Source of the DNA: Cherax quadricarinatus
Lineage: Eukaryota; Arthropoda; Malacostraca; Decapoda; Parastacidae
Assembly: GCF_038502225.1 (NCBI RefSeq)
Contig: NC_091307.1
Coordinates: forward strand, 22,972,788 to 23,036,787
Reading direction: 5' to 3'
DNA length: 64,000 nt
The notes under the pieces: generated by a model
The model's input: only the letters and a program-made list of their open reading frames with translations
Database searches by the model: none
What the model was told of the DNA's origin: nothing
In this document: one piece after another, positions 1 through 11,734 of the stretch
Position numbering within the stretch: the first letter of the stretch is position 1
Layout: each line of letters opens with the position of its first letter
Position numbers and translations under genes: made by a program

Positions 1-136
1 CCTCACGTTCAAAGTAACGATATAAGGGATCTTTGATATTGTCCAAAGTACGACGTAATGTGCTAAGTGACTCTGGTAAGTGGGAGAGCCATGTCACAGC
101 AGACTGGTGAAGTGTCACCATCCATGATGGTCGACC
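1..136 (-). CDS. DYNC1H1: Dynein heavy chain exon 14 (partial, runs off left edge)
   Basis: The exon begins after TATTTTCAG and reads [20 protein letters not shown], then [20 protein letters not shown] and YFERE, which corresponds to the GRPxWMxTLH...LKRTVENIKDPLFRFFERE block of cytoplasmic dynein 1. It starts in phase 0 and is still open at position 1. The final C-terminal exons and the stop codon therefore lie outside the window. The preceding intron (137-9,363) is 9.2 kb of transposons. Confidence 0.94.
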
Positions 137-289
137 CTGAAAATAAAAAGAACTTTATATCAGTATAACATGACTTGCTGGGTAAGGGAAGAGATAGAGA
201 AGAGGGAGAATGGAAAGGAGATAAATGTGGGGGGAAAACATGAAGGGGAGGATAAGTAAAAGAAAACCACAAGCAACTGTTATATATTA

Positions 290-1980
290 TACACTGGCAG
301 GAGGAGGTTGAATTATTTTTAGTACAGATAAGAAGGAAGGAATTGTTAATGTTATGACAGAAAATTGGATGTACTAGCACCAGATGAAACAAAGTTAAAA
401 GCAGTGGGAGCATTTCAATGGAGAGAAGTAAATAGGGCTAAACTGAGTAACAGAGCTAGATTAAAATAGGGATGAGAGAAATGGGTTATAGTGTTTTATG
501 CACCTTAGGACAAGTTTGTAAAGCCAAGGACAAATGATAATGGGGGGCCTCTAATTAAATTAAGTACGTACTGTATAGATGATGGTTTGGGAACAGGTTA
601 TTCTTAAAGAGGATAAGTTTACAAGGTATGTAGTGCTCAATACAGCATTTGGCTGGACTTGCATATTATTTTACTAAATTAACCCCTTCAGGGTCCAAGG
701 CCCAAATCTGAAGTGGTGCCCCAGTGTCCAAGAATTTAAAAAAAACAAAAAAAAATTGTTATTTTTTCTTATGAAATGGTAGAGAATCTTTTTGTGAAGG
801 TAATAAAATGAAGTACGAAATTTGATGGAAAATTGATGAAATTATGCTCTCGCGAATTTTGATGTCAGCGATATTTACGAATCGGCGATTTTGCCGACTT
901 TGACTCCCATTTTAGGCCAATTACATTATTCCAGTCAACCAAATTCTTAGCTATTTCACTAGTATTACTTCTATTCTATCGATTGAGCACAAGAAATCGC
1001 CAAGTCAACTGTTTCAACTACAAATTAAAGTGATCGGAAATTGTTAATCTGGCCAATTTAACACAAAGTTCAAAATATTCCAATTTCAAAATAGGGTCCA
1101 GAATAAACAATGTAGGTATTCCTGGAACTAAACTAACATTTCCTCTGTTCATTAGTTATGTTTTGAGACTTTACAAATAAATTTCATTTTAATTTTTTAT
1201 TCACATAATGAATTTTTATTCACACCAAAAAATAGAAGATTTACTGTTATGCAATACTGTAATAATTGTATAAATATCATCACCATATGTGTGAATGCAT
1301 ATTAGACCCATCAGCTGGCATGTATTAGACGTGTGAGGTCGTTTGTTTACTCTTGAATATCGGCAAAAATTTAACATTTCTGCTACTTTGAGCTCAGTTT
1401 CAAGCCATTTCCAGTGCTAAAACCAATCAAAATCATCTTTATTTCTGTAATATCTCTTCCATTCTATCAAATGAGACCAAGAAATCGCAAATGCAACTAT
1501 AAAAAACATACGAAAAAACACTGCAGTCGCTGTTTTAATCGAAAAATCATGATTTCAGTTTTTTTTTCTCTCATTATACACAGTGTGCTGCAGGATCTGT
1601 TTTATGTGGTGCACACATACCACATAGATGTATTCTCTCATATCTGGGCCCAAATGTACCACTCACAGTTTATCAGAGTGAGCTGAGCTCATGACGTAGA
1701 TCTACGGTTTGGACCCTGAACGTAAAGCCGTAGATCTACGGAACGGACCCTGAAAGGGTTAATGGTTAGTCTTCTGGATGTGCATTTTTTTTTTTATGGA
1801 CTGATATGTCAGATAATTATTTAGGAGTGGCTACAGTAAGAGAAGTGAAAGTGCATGAATTAAATGAGACGGGAGAAAGATGTTGCATAGAGTAGAGGTA
1901 ATTAAGTTGAAAAGGAATGGGGTAAAAATAACCCGCTTATCTGTGACCATCTTACTAGCAGACAGTTAACAAGGATGTGT
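290..1980 (+). pseudogene. Decayed RTE-like LINE endonuclease fragment, interrupted by a TTAA element
   Basis: Broken frames read KLDVLAPDETKLKAVGAFQW and, further on, remnants matching the EN region of the RTE-like LINE seen intact at 43.7-45 kb (KKLDVLALSETKLKGVGEFQ, then NGEPLIELC, SDHYLVVATVR). The match stops at the TTAA at 679 and resumes after 1,762 with a SDNYLGVATVRE-like stretch, so the TTAA element at 683-1,758 inserted into this LINE. Many stops and indels make this an old copy. Its 5' boundary is uncertain. Confidence 0.6.
683..1758 (+). mobile_element. TTAA-flanked MITE, copy 1 (piggyBac-like, subfamily with GATCTACG ends)
   Basis: A 1,076-bp element lies between TTAA at 679-682 and TTAA at 1,759-1,762. 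Its ends are inverted: CCCCTTCAGGGTCC on the left and GGACCCTGAAAGGG on the right. TTAA duplications and CCC-starting inverted repeats are typical of the piggyBac superfamily; assigning it there is inference because no transposase is present. Near the right end two copies of CGTAGATCTACG occur. A copy of the same subfamily is at 19,401-20,475 in the opposite orientation. Confidence 0.8.
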
Positions 1981-2016
1981 CTGATGTACAAGTACGCATA
2001 ATTTTTGTGCCTTTAA

Positions 2017-3088
2017 CCCTTTGAGGGTTGACAGGCCCTCTCCGAAACTCGTTCTCAGGGTCGGCCAAATTTAAAAAAAAAAAAAATTATTTTCTCTTAT
2101 GAAAAGATAGAGAATCTTTTCCCGATCATAAAGACACCAAAAGTTTGAAATTTGATAGAAAACTTACGGAATTATGCTCTCGCAAAGTTAGCGGTCTCGG
2201 CGATATTTACGCATCGGCGATTTTGCCCACTTTGAGCCCCATTTTCGGCCAATTTCACTGTACTAGTCGACAAAAAACATGAATATTTCACTAGAACTCC
2301 ATTTTTTCTATCGAATGGGTGCAAGAAACCACTCATTTATGAAATCCAACTATCCAGTACAGTGGTCAGAATTTAGCAATTTTGCCAATTTCACACAAAT
2401 TTCAAAAGATGCCAATTTCCGAATAGGGTCCAGAATAAACAAGAAAGACATTCCTGGCACTAAAATGACATTTCCTCTAGTCATTAGTCACATCTCAAGG
2501 CCCCTCTTATATTCTTTTGCTTTCCACTTTGAATTTTTATTTTCACAAAAAATATAAGATTTACTGTTATGCAGACTACTGCATTAGTGTAAAAAATGGT
2601 ATAAATATTATTGGTGCACTTGTGAAAAAATATTAGACTCACCAGTTGACGTGTATTGCACGCTTGGCACGATTTGTTTACTTTTGAAGTTTGGTAAAAA
2701 TCGAACATTTCTGCTACTTTGAGCTCAATTTCAAGGCACCTTTCTTTGTAAAACCAGTCAAAATCATCTCAATTTCTGTAATATGTCTTCCATTCTATAA
2801 AATGAGACCAAGAAAACTAGAATACAACAATAAATACCATACGAAAATACACTGCAAAGTCGCTGATTTATTAAAAAAAAACGGTCAAAGTTTTTTTTTT
2901 CTCATTATGCACTGTGTGCTGCAGGATTTTTTTTAGACTGTGCACACTGACCACATAGACCCATTCTTTCATATGAAGGCCTACCAGCTTTCTCCCACTA
3001 GATTTGAGGCCGCTAGAATTTATGAGTACTAGTACGTCAAAAACCCCTACGCGTAAGACATACTAGTACGACGAAAACCCTCAAAGGG
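2017..3088 (+). mobile_element. TTAA-flanked MITE, copy 2
   Basis: A 1,072-bp element is bounded by TTAA at 2,013-2,016 and 3,089-3,092. The terminal inverted repeats are CCCTTTGAGGGTT and AACCCTCAAAGGG. The interior is collinear with copy 1 but the subterminal region carries ACTAGTACG instead of GATCTACG. It contains an unbroken 92-codon frame (NISLELHFFYRMGARNHSF...) also found in other copies; see findings. No transposase is encoded. Confidence 0.8.
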
Positions 3089-3413
3089 TTAAATATGCTC
3101 TTCTATAGCCTCATGCCTAAAAAAAAAAAAAAAGGCAGGGTCCACACAGTCCATCAACGTTAAGACTAACTAGTCTAAGTCAGTGACACCAGGACCTGCT
3201 ATTGTTCCAACAAATGGTGTGGAACTTGCAAAAAGATGCTTTATTCATTCAAAATTTATCAGAATTTCATAATAGGGTTGGTGTAATTAGGCCAAAAAGC
3301 ACTATAGATATAGCCTAGGATAACCCAATAAGTAAATGTTACATGTTTCCATGTTTGGAGGAGTATTACATCTTGCAACAATTATATGTATTCCTTGCCC
3401 GCACTGTTAGACC

Positions 3414-3590
3414 AAAGCAGTTAACCCCTTGACTGTCACAACCCCCAATCCTGAGGTGTCTCCTGGTGTCGCAAAATTAAAAAAAAAAAAAATCTTATGA
3501 AATGATAATCTTTTCCCGATTGTAATGACACCAAAAAAACGAAATTTGATGGAAAACTGACGGAATTATGCTCTCGCGAACTTAGTGACC
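3414..3590 (+). repeat. 177-bp direct repeat, left copy
   Basis: This segment covers AAAGCAG, a TTAA, and the first 166 bp of a TTAA-type MITE. It is repeated at 4,626-4,802 with one difference that I can see (GAACTTAG versus GAAGTTAG). The two copies exactly flank an LTR-like insert. Confidence 0.85.
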
Positions 3591-4625
3591 TTGTGGAGAA
3601 ATTTTCTCCAGGAGGGGGGTATCAGCCCCCTTCAGCCCCTTTCAGCCCTGAGGGGCCACTCAGAGGGGGCGAGCGTCTTGTTTACTGCTAGAGTGAGTAA
3701 TTGATCACAGATGTCGTATGCGTAATCAAGTGACCTCTGATCCTTGCAGGGGTGTTGCAACGTGTATTTTTATAAGAGACAGTACATCTCTTACTTTAGC
3801 AGGACAATTAAGGAAAATCCTGCTCCCACTTTATTACCATAGTAAAGTTGTACATTGTTGTCTATGATTAAGACAGCAAGAAACAAACATTCTGCTTTGC
3901 TTCATCGAGGTGACGACAAGGATGCAAGGTACTAGGTCAGCGTTTTTTTTTGTGCTGGGGCCAGTGACGGGATGGAGCCCTGTAGCGTCTGGCCAGACTA
4001 ACTTTGACTCTACTACGAGACACTGACGCCAGGATAACCAGCAAAGGACACTGATCTGTGCGTTAGTGTGAATAAAGTGTCTCACACAACACAATAAACA
4101 CTTAGAGAAGTGTGATCAGCTTCTCTTGTGATACATTGTGAACAATAAAAACTAATCTTGTTGAACATAGTGTACCAGTGTGCGTTTCCTAGACAATGGA
4201 AGACGTGGACATCCAAGGACACTTCAGCTTCTATCAAGTCACCGATATCTGTCGAAGGTGTTGAGAACACCATAGCTCACGTTACAAAGAGCAAGGTATG
4301 TTACGAATTTCTTGTAGATCGGGGGATTGCGCAATTCTTGAGTCACAAGGAGTTTGTAATCAACCTATAATCGGCAGTAAGGTGTGGACTTTTGAGTCCA
4401 AACAAGTAAGTATGTCAGCCATCATCGAATGAAATATACTGACATAACACCCCCTAGGGGTAATATACTTACAATTTGTATCTCTTGACAGCCCACTGTT
4501 GTGATGGTTTCGACAGCATCTAGACCTCGTCTGCAGGGACGGCTGTGTAGACGATTTGCTGTCATTTATCAGCTAAGTGTTCATTATATAATTATATCTT
4601 AGCTGGTAAGGCCAAATTCTCAACA
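3591..4625 (+). mobile_element. LTR-like insert (possible solo LTR)
   Basis: A roughly 1,034-bp segment begins TGTGGAGAAA and ends TTCTCAACA, the TG...CA form of an LTR with imperfect terminal inversion. It contains a TATA-like box (TTTTTATAAGAG, about 3,768) followed by several AATAAA signals (about 4,070, 4,092, 4,143), in the promoter-then-polyadenylation order expected of an LTR. It has no long ORF and no second LTR in the window. It is flanked by 177-bp direct repeats rather than a normal 4-6 bp duplication. Confidence 0.5.
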
Positions 4626-4802
4626 AAAGCAGTTAACCCCTTGACTGTCACAACCCCCAATCCTGAGGTGTCTCCTGGTGTCGCAAAATTAAAAAAAAAA
4701 AAAATCTTATGAAATGATAATCTTTTCCCGATTGTAATGACACCAAAAAAACGAAATTTGATGGAAAACTGACGGAATTATGCTCTCGCGAAGTTAGTGA
4801 CC
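4626..4802 (+). repeat. 177-bp direct repeat, right copy
   Basis: This is the second copy of the 3,414-3,590 segment and includes the start of the complete TTAA MITE that follows. Even the 14-A run has the same length in both copies, so the duplication is recent. Confidence 0.85.
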
Positions 4803-5692
4803 ACGGAGTTATTTACAAATCGGCGATTTCACCCACTTTGAGCCCTATTTCGGCCAGTTCCGTTGTTCCAGTCGACCAAACTCTTAGCTATTTCTTTAGA
4901 ACTCCATTTTTTTTTCTATCGATTGAGAACAAGAAACTACCCATTTACTGATTTCAACTACTCAATAATGTGGTCAGAAATTTGCAATTTGGCCAATTTC
5001 ACGAAAATTAAAAAATATGACAATTTCAAAATAAGGTCCAGAATGAACAATGCAGACATTCCTGGCTCTAAAATAACATTTTCTTTGTTCATCAGTAATG
5101 TCTCCAGGCCCCTCTGATATTCCTCTTGCTTTCTATTTTGAATTTTTATTCAAACAAAAAATAGAAGACTTACTATTATGCAGACTACTGCAATACTGTA
5201 ATAATTATATAAATAACATCAACCCATTCATGACTGCATATTAGAATGGCTAGTTGGACATTTACTGGACAATGGCATCATTTGTTTACTTTTGAACATT
5301 GGCAAAAATCAAACATTTCCCCTACTTTGAGCTCCATTTCCAGGTTCTTTTTATAGTAAAATCAATCAAAATCACCTCTATTTCTATAATATGTTTTCCA
5401 TTCTATCAAATGAGACCAAGAAAACGAGAATACAACCATAAATACTATACGAAAATAGACCACAAAGTCGGCATTTTAATTAAAAAAAAAAAAAATGGTC
5501 TGAGTTTTTTTTTCTCATTATGCACTGCTTGCTCCAGGATTTTTTTTATATGGTGCACACTGACCCATTCTCTCACATGTGGGCCTACCAGCTTTCTCCT
5601 GCTTGATTTGAAGCCGCTAGAATTTATGAGTATATATACGTCAAACACGGTACCTCGTAAGACGTTTATATACGGCTGCGACAGTCAAAGGG
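4637..5692 (+). mobile_element. TTAA-flanked MITE, copy 3
   Basis: A 1,056-bp element between TTAA at 4,633-4,636 and 5,693-5,696. The ends are CCCCTTGACTGTC and GACAGTCAAAGGG, so this copy belongs to a third terminal subfamily shared with the outer copy at 18,680-20,829. The interior is collinear with copies 1 and 2. Confidence 0.8.
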
Positions 5693-5799
5693 TTAATAAA
5701 AAAAAAAAAAATTACACTGTATATTTAATGTGGAGCAATGTTGAACTATGCATTTAACCATATTTGACGCACTAAAACACTGAGACACTAAAAGGAGGG

Positions 5800-8700
5800 T
5801 CTCATGATATGTTCTAACATGATCCAACTTCAATACAGCGAAGTGACCCAACCATCACAGCACTACCAAAGGAAGCTATACTAGAATGGGGCTCATAGTT
5901 ATTTCTTGTTTTTCTGTTCAGAAGCTGGATATAATGGGTATCACAATTATGCAAATCAACATCCACCACTTCAACAACCACTACCTCCTTGAAACAGAAC
6001 TGTGCAACCACAACCTGGACATTATCCTCCTAAATGAAACTGCAGTCAGACCCGGCCAACATATTAAGCTACTTGGTTACTCGACACTCAAGAAATCAAG
6101 AGGGCCCTACAGTGGTGTGGCCATCCTAGTGAAGCAGGGGCACGACTTCCGCAGCATCCATGTCGATGAGGACATCATCTTTGCAATAGAACTGAAGACC
6201 TCATATGGACAGCTCCTAATGGGAACAGGGTACTCCCCCCCCCCCAGACAACAGTACATAGAATCCATTCCCTTACACCGGTTACTCAGCAGAAATGTCC
6301 CTACTGTCTTAGCAGGCGATTTCAATGCCCATCACCCAGCTCTTTTCAACTGGGGTGCTTCCCACCCACAGGGTTACAAGGGAAAACAGCTATTCAACAT
6401 AATTGCAGCAAGAAATTTCTCCTTCCAAGGCCCATTCTTCAAACCATTCGTGGGCCCCCACCCAGGGTCACCTGACGTGGTACTTGCCAACAGGGATTGT
6501 GACCTGTTCCACTGCTGAATCTCCCCAGGCGGTAACGTCAGATCAGATCATATCCCAGTCATAATTTAGCTCCAATCAACACCGTTCCGTACACCCACCC
6601 AACCCAAACCCAACCTTAAAACACTTGGCTTTGACCACTACAGACTACCTGAGAAATGACCATACTATTTCTCTTGAGAACCAACCCTCCACTGCAATAG
6701 ACGAGGCAATCAACTTCCTCCATGACAAAATCACCGAGGCCACACAAGCATGCTGCGAGCTAACAACCTCCAAGATCTACCAACAGTACAAGCCAACCAG
6801 AGAAATTAAAGACAGCATGAAAAACTACCAAGCTGAGTGTAGTAGGCACTACCGCACAGGGCAGCCCACACGTGGAGTACTACAAAGGATGAGGAGAGAG
6901 TTAATCACCTTAATCACCAAGCGCAAATGGGACCTTTGGAAATATCTAGTGCTCCAAGCTGACCAGTACAAATGCCACCCACAACAGTTCTTGAGTAAAA
7001 TCTGCAGACTGCTGGGGGCTAAACACACTCCCACACAACACCTTACACACTCCTTCACCGACGAAGACGGCGAGGAGGTAAGTACCCTGCTTGAGGACCC
7101 TCAAGACCAAGCTAAATTGATGGGAGACATATGAAAGCACATTCTCTCACACAATGACAGCAGAAGATTTAACAACCACTACCAGTGGGTCAACCAATGG
7201 TGGGACAAAAACCTGGAAGACTTCCTCCCCATACCATCAATTGACATATCTTCTCTCGAAAACGAACATCCACTAGCTAGACCAATCACTCTCAGGGAAG
7301 TGTCCCAAGTCATCAGCCAAATGAGAAACACAGCACCTGGCCCTTCAGGCATAACAGCAAAACAATTGAAGTACCTTTCCCTGTAACCGCAAGATGTAGC
7401 TGGTGAATGTCTTCAACGCCATCTTGGCATCGGGACACTTCCAAAGTGGCATTTTAGACAGCAAAAATTATTTTCATCGCAAAACCCAACAAAGACAACC
7501 GAAATCCCGAAAACTACAGGCCCATCCCCTTACTCGAAGTCACAGGCAAAGTCTTCGAGAAAATAATCTCAGACTGAACTACTACATGGAATTCAACCAC
7601 TTATTCACCAAAAAAACAGTTTGGCTTCAGGTCCCACTGCAGCACACAACATGCAATAAATATCATCTTTGATGCTGTGACCAGCCTGAGGAAGCAAGGA
7701 AACCTTGCCCTGATCGCAACTAGGGACATACACAAGGCCTTCAACAGCCTGTGGCACGACAGACTCATCTTCAAACTTGCAGACCTCCCAGATCACAACT
7801 GGACCTTTCTTAGGTTCATATACAACTTCTTAACAGGTAGAAGTATCATTCCCACCTTCCACGGTATGGCAGCAATGCCCTTCACGTCAACAGCTGGCGT
7901 ACCACAAGGCTCTTGCCTCAGCCCTATACTCTTCAATATACATGTTAACGACCTCCCCAACCTGAACACAATACCATCATCACCAAACTTGCAGACGATG
8001 TTATCCATGTAGTCTCTTCAACCCCCATCTCTGGCGCAAACAAACATGGGAGAGCAATAGAGAAAATGAACAAAGAACTACGGAGAACAGCTACATGGGA
8101 GAAAAAATGGAGAATCACAACCAACCCAGATAGTCCTCATCAGCACCATTGGTTGTTTAGCATCAACCATAGAAGACAAAGGGGGCATTTCCATCAGAGG
8201 TACACGAATCGCCATCAGAAATCCAAACAAGATCCTAGGGTATGAGATCGACAGATTACTCAACTCCACATCCCACATAACCAAAAAAGTAAACCTAGCA
8301 AAAGCCTGCCTCAGTCAACTTTTCCGATTCAATGCAGCCCCCTCCCACATCAAGAAACACCTGTACAAGATGATGATCAGACCTCTGCTAGAATACCCTT
8401 GCATACCCATGTCACTAACAACTAAAACCAACATGCTAAAACTTCAAAGAGTCCAAAACAAAGCCCTCCGCTTCATCACCAGCACCAGATTCAAAGACAG
8501 AATCAGGACTGAAGACCTGCACATGCAACAGAGAATCACTGCAATTAATATCAGGTTTGACAAATTAAAGAACTATATGACATGCAGGAACTCTATGTAC
8601 TCGACAGAGAGAACCCACCCCAACCAACGAACACGACCGACTACACCATCAGCAACCCCCCCTACAGATCCCAAAGAATGACCCTCCAACAAAGAGTCCG

Positions 8701-9020
8701 ACGCTTCATCCACAAGGAGAACTCCCCTCGACCGAGAATCCTGAGTGACCTCCCCGAAGAATTAGAAGAATGGATACCACCAGAACCATTCTACGTCCAA
8801 TAACATGGATTAACGCTCCCCATTCTTGGGTGACCCACTTCTGTCAATTAACACCTTACAACTAACCTTGTAACATCTACAACCAGCCTACAGCAAGACA
8901 CTGCCCCAGGAAGTGCTTAGCCAACCAACTCCAGGAAAGCAACCAACCTCCATCAAACTACCTGCAACTACCACCTGCAGCAGCAGCCTTACGACCAACC
9001 TCTTGAAGGGAAAAAAAAAA
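5800..9020 (+). pseudogene. Jockey/CR1-group LINE, degenerate
   Basis: The left part encodes an AP-type endonuclease (ITIMQINIHHFNNHYLLETE, LAGDFNAHHPALFNWG, frame open 5,886-6,518). Downstream frames encode a reverse transcriptase: DIHKAFNSLWHDRL near 7,728, GVPQGSCLSPILF near 7,896, then KLADDVIHV after a frameshift near 7,985. The C-terminal part reads QRVQNKALRFIT. Stops and frameshifts (near 6,518, 7,134, 7,384, 7,672, 8,010) make it non-functional. It ends in an A-rich tail near 9,009-9,020. The clade is uncertain; I see no RNase H domain. Confidence 0.75.
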
Positions 9021-9363
9021 AGCAATTGCAAACAGTATACTTCCTTCCAATTCAGTGGCACACCTGTATACAGCTGGTATAGCAGTGTGCAACTGATGGG
9101 CAGGAGGTATACCTATCTCATGAATTCAACTTTTTATGAATTACACAACATACACACACACGTATTTAAATTGCACCAAAGTGGATAGGCCACTTACCTT
9201 TAAAACCCCACCTCCCCCTCCACCCTCCCAAACCTTTCTAACATTCCATCCTTACCCATCCTTCTTCCTCCTCCATCTTACCAAAGCTCTGGTCAGAACC
9301 TCACCTCACAATAATTAATTCTACTTGTATTTAAAAAAAAACTGTCAATAGTCATATCAATAC
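9021..9363. other. Intron sequence, nothing recognised
   Basis: This is the intron end between the LINE tail and dynein exon 13. Apart from a C-rich stretch near 9,207-9,260, I see no gene, repeat family or hairpin in it. Confidence 0.5.
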
Positions 9364-9470
9364 CTCCACGTTCTTGCGCTCAGTGCCAGGGGTCTCATCT
9401 CCTCCGTAGGCTAACTCGTCATCATCCTCCAGTACCTGCATCTTTAACAATTTGCTCAGCATGTCAGTAC
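9364..9470 (-). CDS. DYNC1H1: Dynein heavy chain exon 13 (C-terminal domain, acidic linker)
   Basis: The exon encodes TDMLSKLLKMQVLEDDDELA, then YGGDETPGTERKNVE. It matches the short acidic, fast-evolving loop between LLTTxG and the GRPxWM block of cytoplasmic dynein. The acceptor is TTATAACAG|GT and the donor GTGGAG|GTATTG, ending in phase 0. This is the least conserved of the exons, but the frame and position fit exactly. Confidence 0.9.
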
Positions 9471-9659
9471 CTGTTATAAATAATTATTTTTTAATTTAAT
9501 ATGACCACCATTTATATGTATAATACAGTGCAGCCTTTGTATTCACAAAGAGTGTTACGGTCCCAAGTACAAAAACCAAAGCCAAGAAACTACTAATACA
9601 CTGTAACTATATATACAGGAAAGCCAACACATATACAAAATTTAAATTCAGTTTATCAC

Positions 9660-9803
9660 CTCTGGTGGTAAGGAGAACCTTCTCAGCATTGTTTGGCAGT
9701 CCAAGCCATGATGGAGTCTGGCGATCACTAAGATTTTCAATCCAATGTAGGAACTGGTCTCTTCGGATACCATCTGGCATGGTAATATTCTCACCCTCAA
9801 TGC
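9660..9803 (-). CDS. DYNC1H1: Dynein heavy chain exon 12 (C-terminal domain)
   Basis: The exon encodes [20 protein letters not shown], then [20 protein letters not shown] and [21 protein letters not shown] is a conserved dynein motif. The acceptor is TTATACAG|GC, completing the split Gly codon. The donor is AGAG|GTGATA, leaving one base. Confidence 0.95.
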
Positions 9804-9935
9804 CTGTATAAAAATAAATGCAAATGTTTGCATCATTTAATAAAAAAATCACGAATAACACCCATGATAATGCAATATAGAATATCAAATTCACTAACAA
9901 TCACAATTTAAATAACTTGCTAAAAAAAGACTAAC

Positions 9936-10119
9936 CATCAACATTGGAGACCAATGGGAAATCAGGGTCAAAGCTCCTTGGTGTAAACAGCTTTGAGAGG
10001 AATGAAGTAAGGAGTCGCTGATCAAATTCATTATCAATTTTACCACCATAGATGCACTGGGACATTAGGGTGGCCAAAGCATCCCACGGTACTTTTTCAG
10101 GTGGAAGATTTGTTCGTCC
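9936..10119 (-). CDS. DYNC1H1: Dynein heavy chain exon 11 (C-terminal domain)
   Basis: The exon encodes [20 protein letters not shown], then [20 protein letters not shown] and [30 protein letters not shown] is the dynein C-terminal signature. The acceptor is ATTTTTAG|GGA and the donor GATG|GTTAGT, leaving one base. Confidence 0.96.
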
Positions 10120-10262
10120 CTAAAAATGGAAGACAAATTAAGAAAATTTACATTTAAACATGAAGTCTGCAAATAAATTTATTACGATTACAAATCATTT
10201 ATCAAGTGATTATTTTTCTAGTAAATTAAAAACAATTCTCCAACTCAATTTTGGTAACCTAC

Positions 10263-10457
10263 CATTGCTGTAGCTTCAATCCAAGTGTCAAGTGTATCAC
10301 AAGCTACCCTCAAGTCTGACTCATTGAACTCATAGTATTTAGCCCAGCCAAGAGGAGCATAGCGCAACCGTTCCTGAGTGATGGCATGGAACCAGGCCAA
10401 GATGAAGTACAGTCGTGCACGCTCGCTGGGAGCACGCATCATACGAGATGCTGGTAC
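10263..10457 (-). CDS. DYNC1H1: Dynein heavy chain exon 10 (C-terminal domain)
   Basis: The exon encodes 65 codons: [20 protein letters not shown], then [20 protein letters not shown] and [36 protein letters not shown] is one of the most conserved dynein strings. The acceptor is TTTCACAG|GTA and the donor GCAATG|GTAGGT, both phase 0. Confidence 0.96.
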
Positions 10458-10950
10458 CTGTGAAATTTCATGTATGTGCATAACTTAAACATAATTCTAT
10501 GTCATTACTATATTAAAAAAAATTGCCTAATTATGTAATTTACAGTACATCTTGAAAAATAAACCAGAGGCTGCATGAATACTTCTAGAACAATACGAAA
10601 TAATGTAGTGTATCTGAAGAGAGGCAAATATACACTATGTAATTCCTGTGAAAAATATGGATCATAATATTGACTGCCATATTTGCTTAGGCCTTACTTT
10701 CTTTTTGTCCATTTCCAGTGGACAAGAAATTCAATCCTTTTTAGCGAGTGAAGATTCCCTGATTATAAGGGCATCCAGATTGAATCTGACTTTCTTATAA
10801 GTAGAAGTTAATAGGATCATTAATAGGGGGATCCTGTCAAAGACTTTGGTCAAGTGACCTTTGTACAGAAACTTGCATCCAAGCCTTGATAACTTATGAA
10901 ACATTTAATTACACTTCATGTAAATACTATCAAGTTGCAAGATTACTTAC
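10458..10950. other. Dynein intron, nothing recognised
   Basis: A 493-bp intron between exons 9 and 10 with good GT/AG ends. A short inverted pair around 10,707-10,731 (TTTTGTCCA and TGGACAAGAA) is the only structure I noticed; it is too short to interpret. Confidence 0.5.
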
Positions 10951-11164
10951 TGTGCTAAATGTTCGCATCAAATTAGCCCTCACACCAGGTGGTGGCTCAA
11001 AGACAAATACACGACCAGCTCGCAAGAGGTTAACTGGCAAACGAGGAGTAATTTCCATGGTGAGGAACAGACGAAACTGTGGATGAGGGTGTAGTGAATG
11101 CAATTTCTTTTCCAACTGAACAAGCCAGCCAGGAGCTAGATGAACATTCTTCAGCATCACCCAC
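10951..11164 (-). CDS. DYNC1H1: Dynein heavy chain exon 9 (AAA6 to C-terminal domain)
   Basis: The exon encodes [20 protein letters not shown], then [20 protein letters not shown] and [20 protein letters not shown]. This is the dynein D6/AAA6 signature ([27 protein letters not shown]). The acceptor is TAAATAG|GTGG and the donor CACA|GTAAGT in phase 0. Confidence 0.96.
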
Positions 11165-11297
11165 CTATTTAAAAAAAAAAAATTTTGTTAATTCTCAACA
11201 GAAATACCTCTCTACAAAGGTTAAATTATTAGACCTGCAAATATTTAGATTACGAAAAACAAAATAGGGTTTACCAAGTTTACTGGTGATAACTGAC

Positions 11298-11539
11298 CTT
11301 CCATTTTTAACTGCAGAGTTGATTACTTTCTCTGCCTGACTGAAGCCTTCAGCTGATCCAATAGCAATAGCCGTAATTGGCTTGTTCCGCTCAGTAGCTA
11401 AATCGTCAACCCTTGCAGAAGCATCAAAGCCTTGAACAGCACACATGAGTACTGGAGTACTGGCTTTCACTTCATTCTCAACTATTCCTGCCATATCTAC
11501 CTCGCGTTCTCCAATGGCTAGGAAACCATCCCCCAACAC
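11298..11539 (-). CDS. DYNC1H1: Dynein heavy chain exon 8 (AAA6)
   Basis: The exon encodes [20 protein letters not shown], then [20 protein letters not shown] and [18 protein letters not shown], the nucleotide-pocket-like region of AAA6. The acceptor is TTCACTGCAG|GTG. The donor is GGAAG|GTCAGT, leaving two bases (AG) completed to Arg by the next exon, which restores the conserved GRWVMLKN. Confidence 0.95.
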
Positions 11540-11734
11540 CTGCAGTGAAGGTTAAAAACAGCATTAATATTGAAGACAAATGTCACAAGATGGTCAACTT
11601 TCTGAACCTGGATTGTCAACAGACTATTCAGCATATAACTTGGTGTTAGAAGTGTCCAGTGTTCATTTTATTTCAACTTTTTCATATTCACTCCAGTTTA
11701 ACAGCAAATACTTGCATCCCCCCCCAGTGACTTT

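Noticed and set aside
4082..4370. Frames on both strands in the LTR-like insert
   Set aside because: Short, overlapping, without motifs; the region looks like regulatory LTR sequence.
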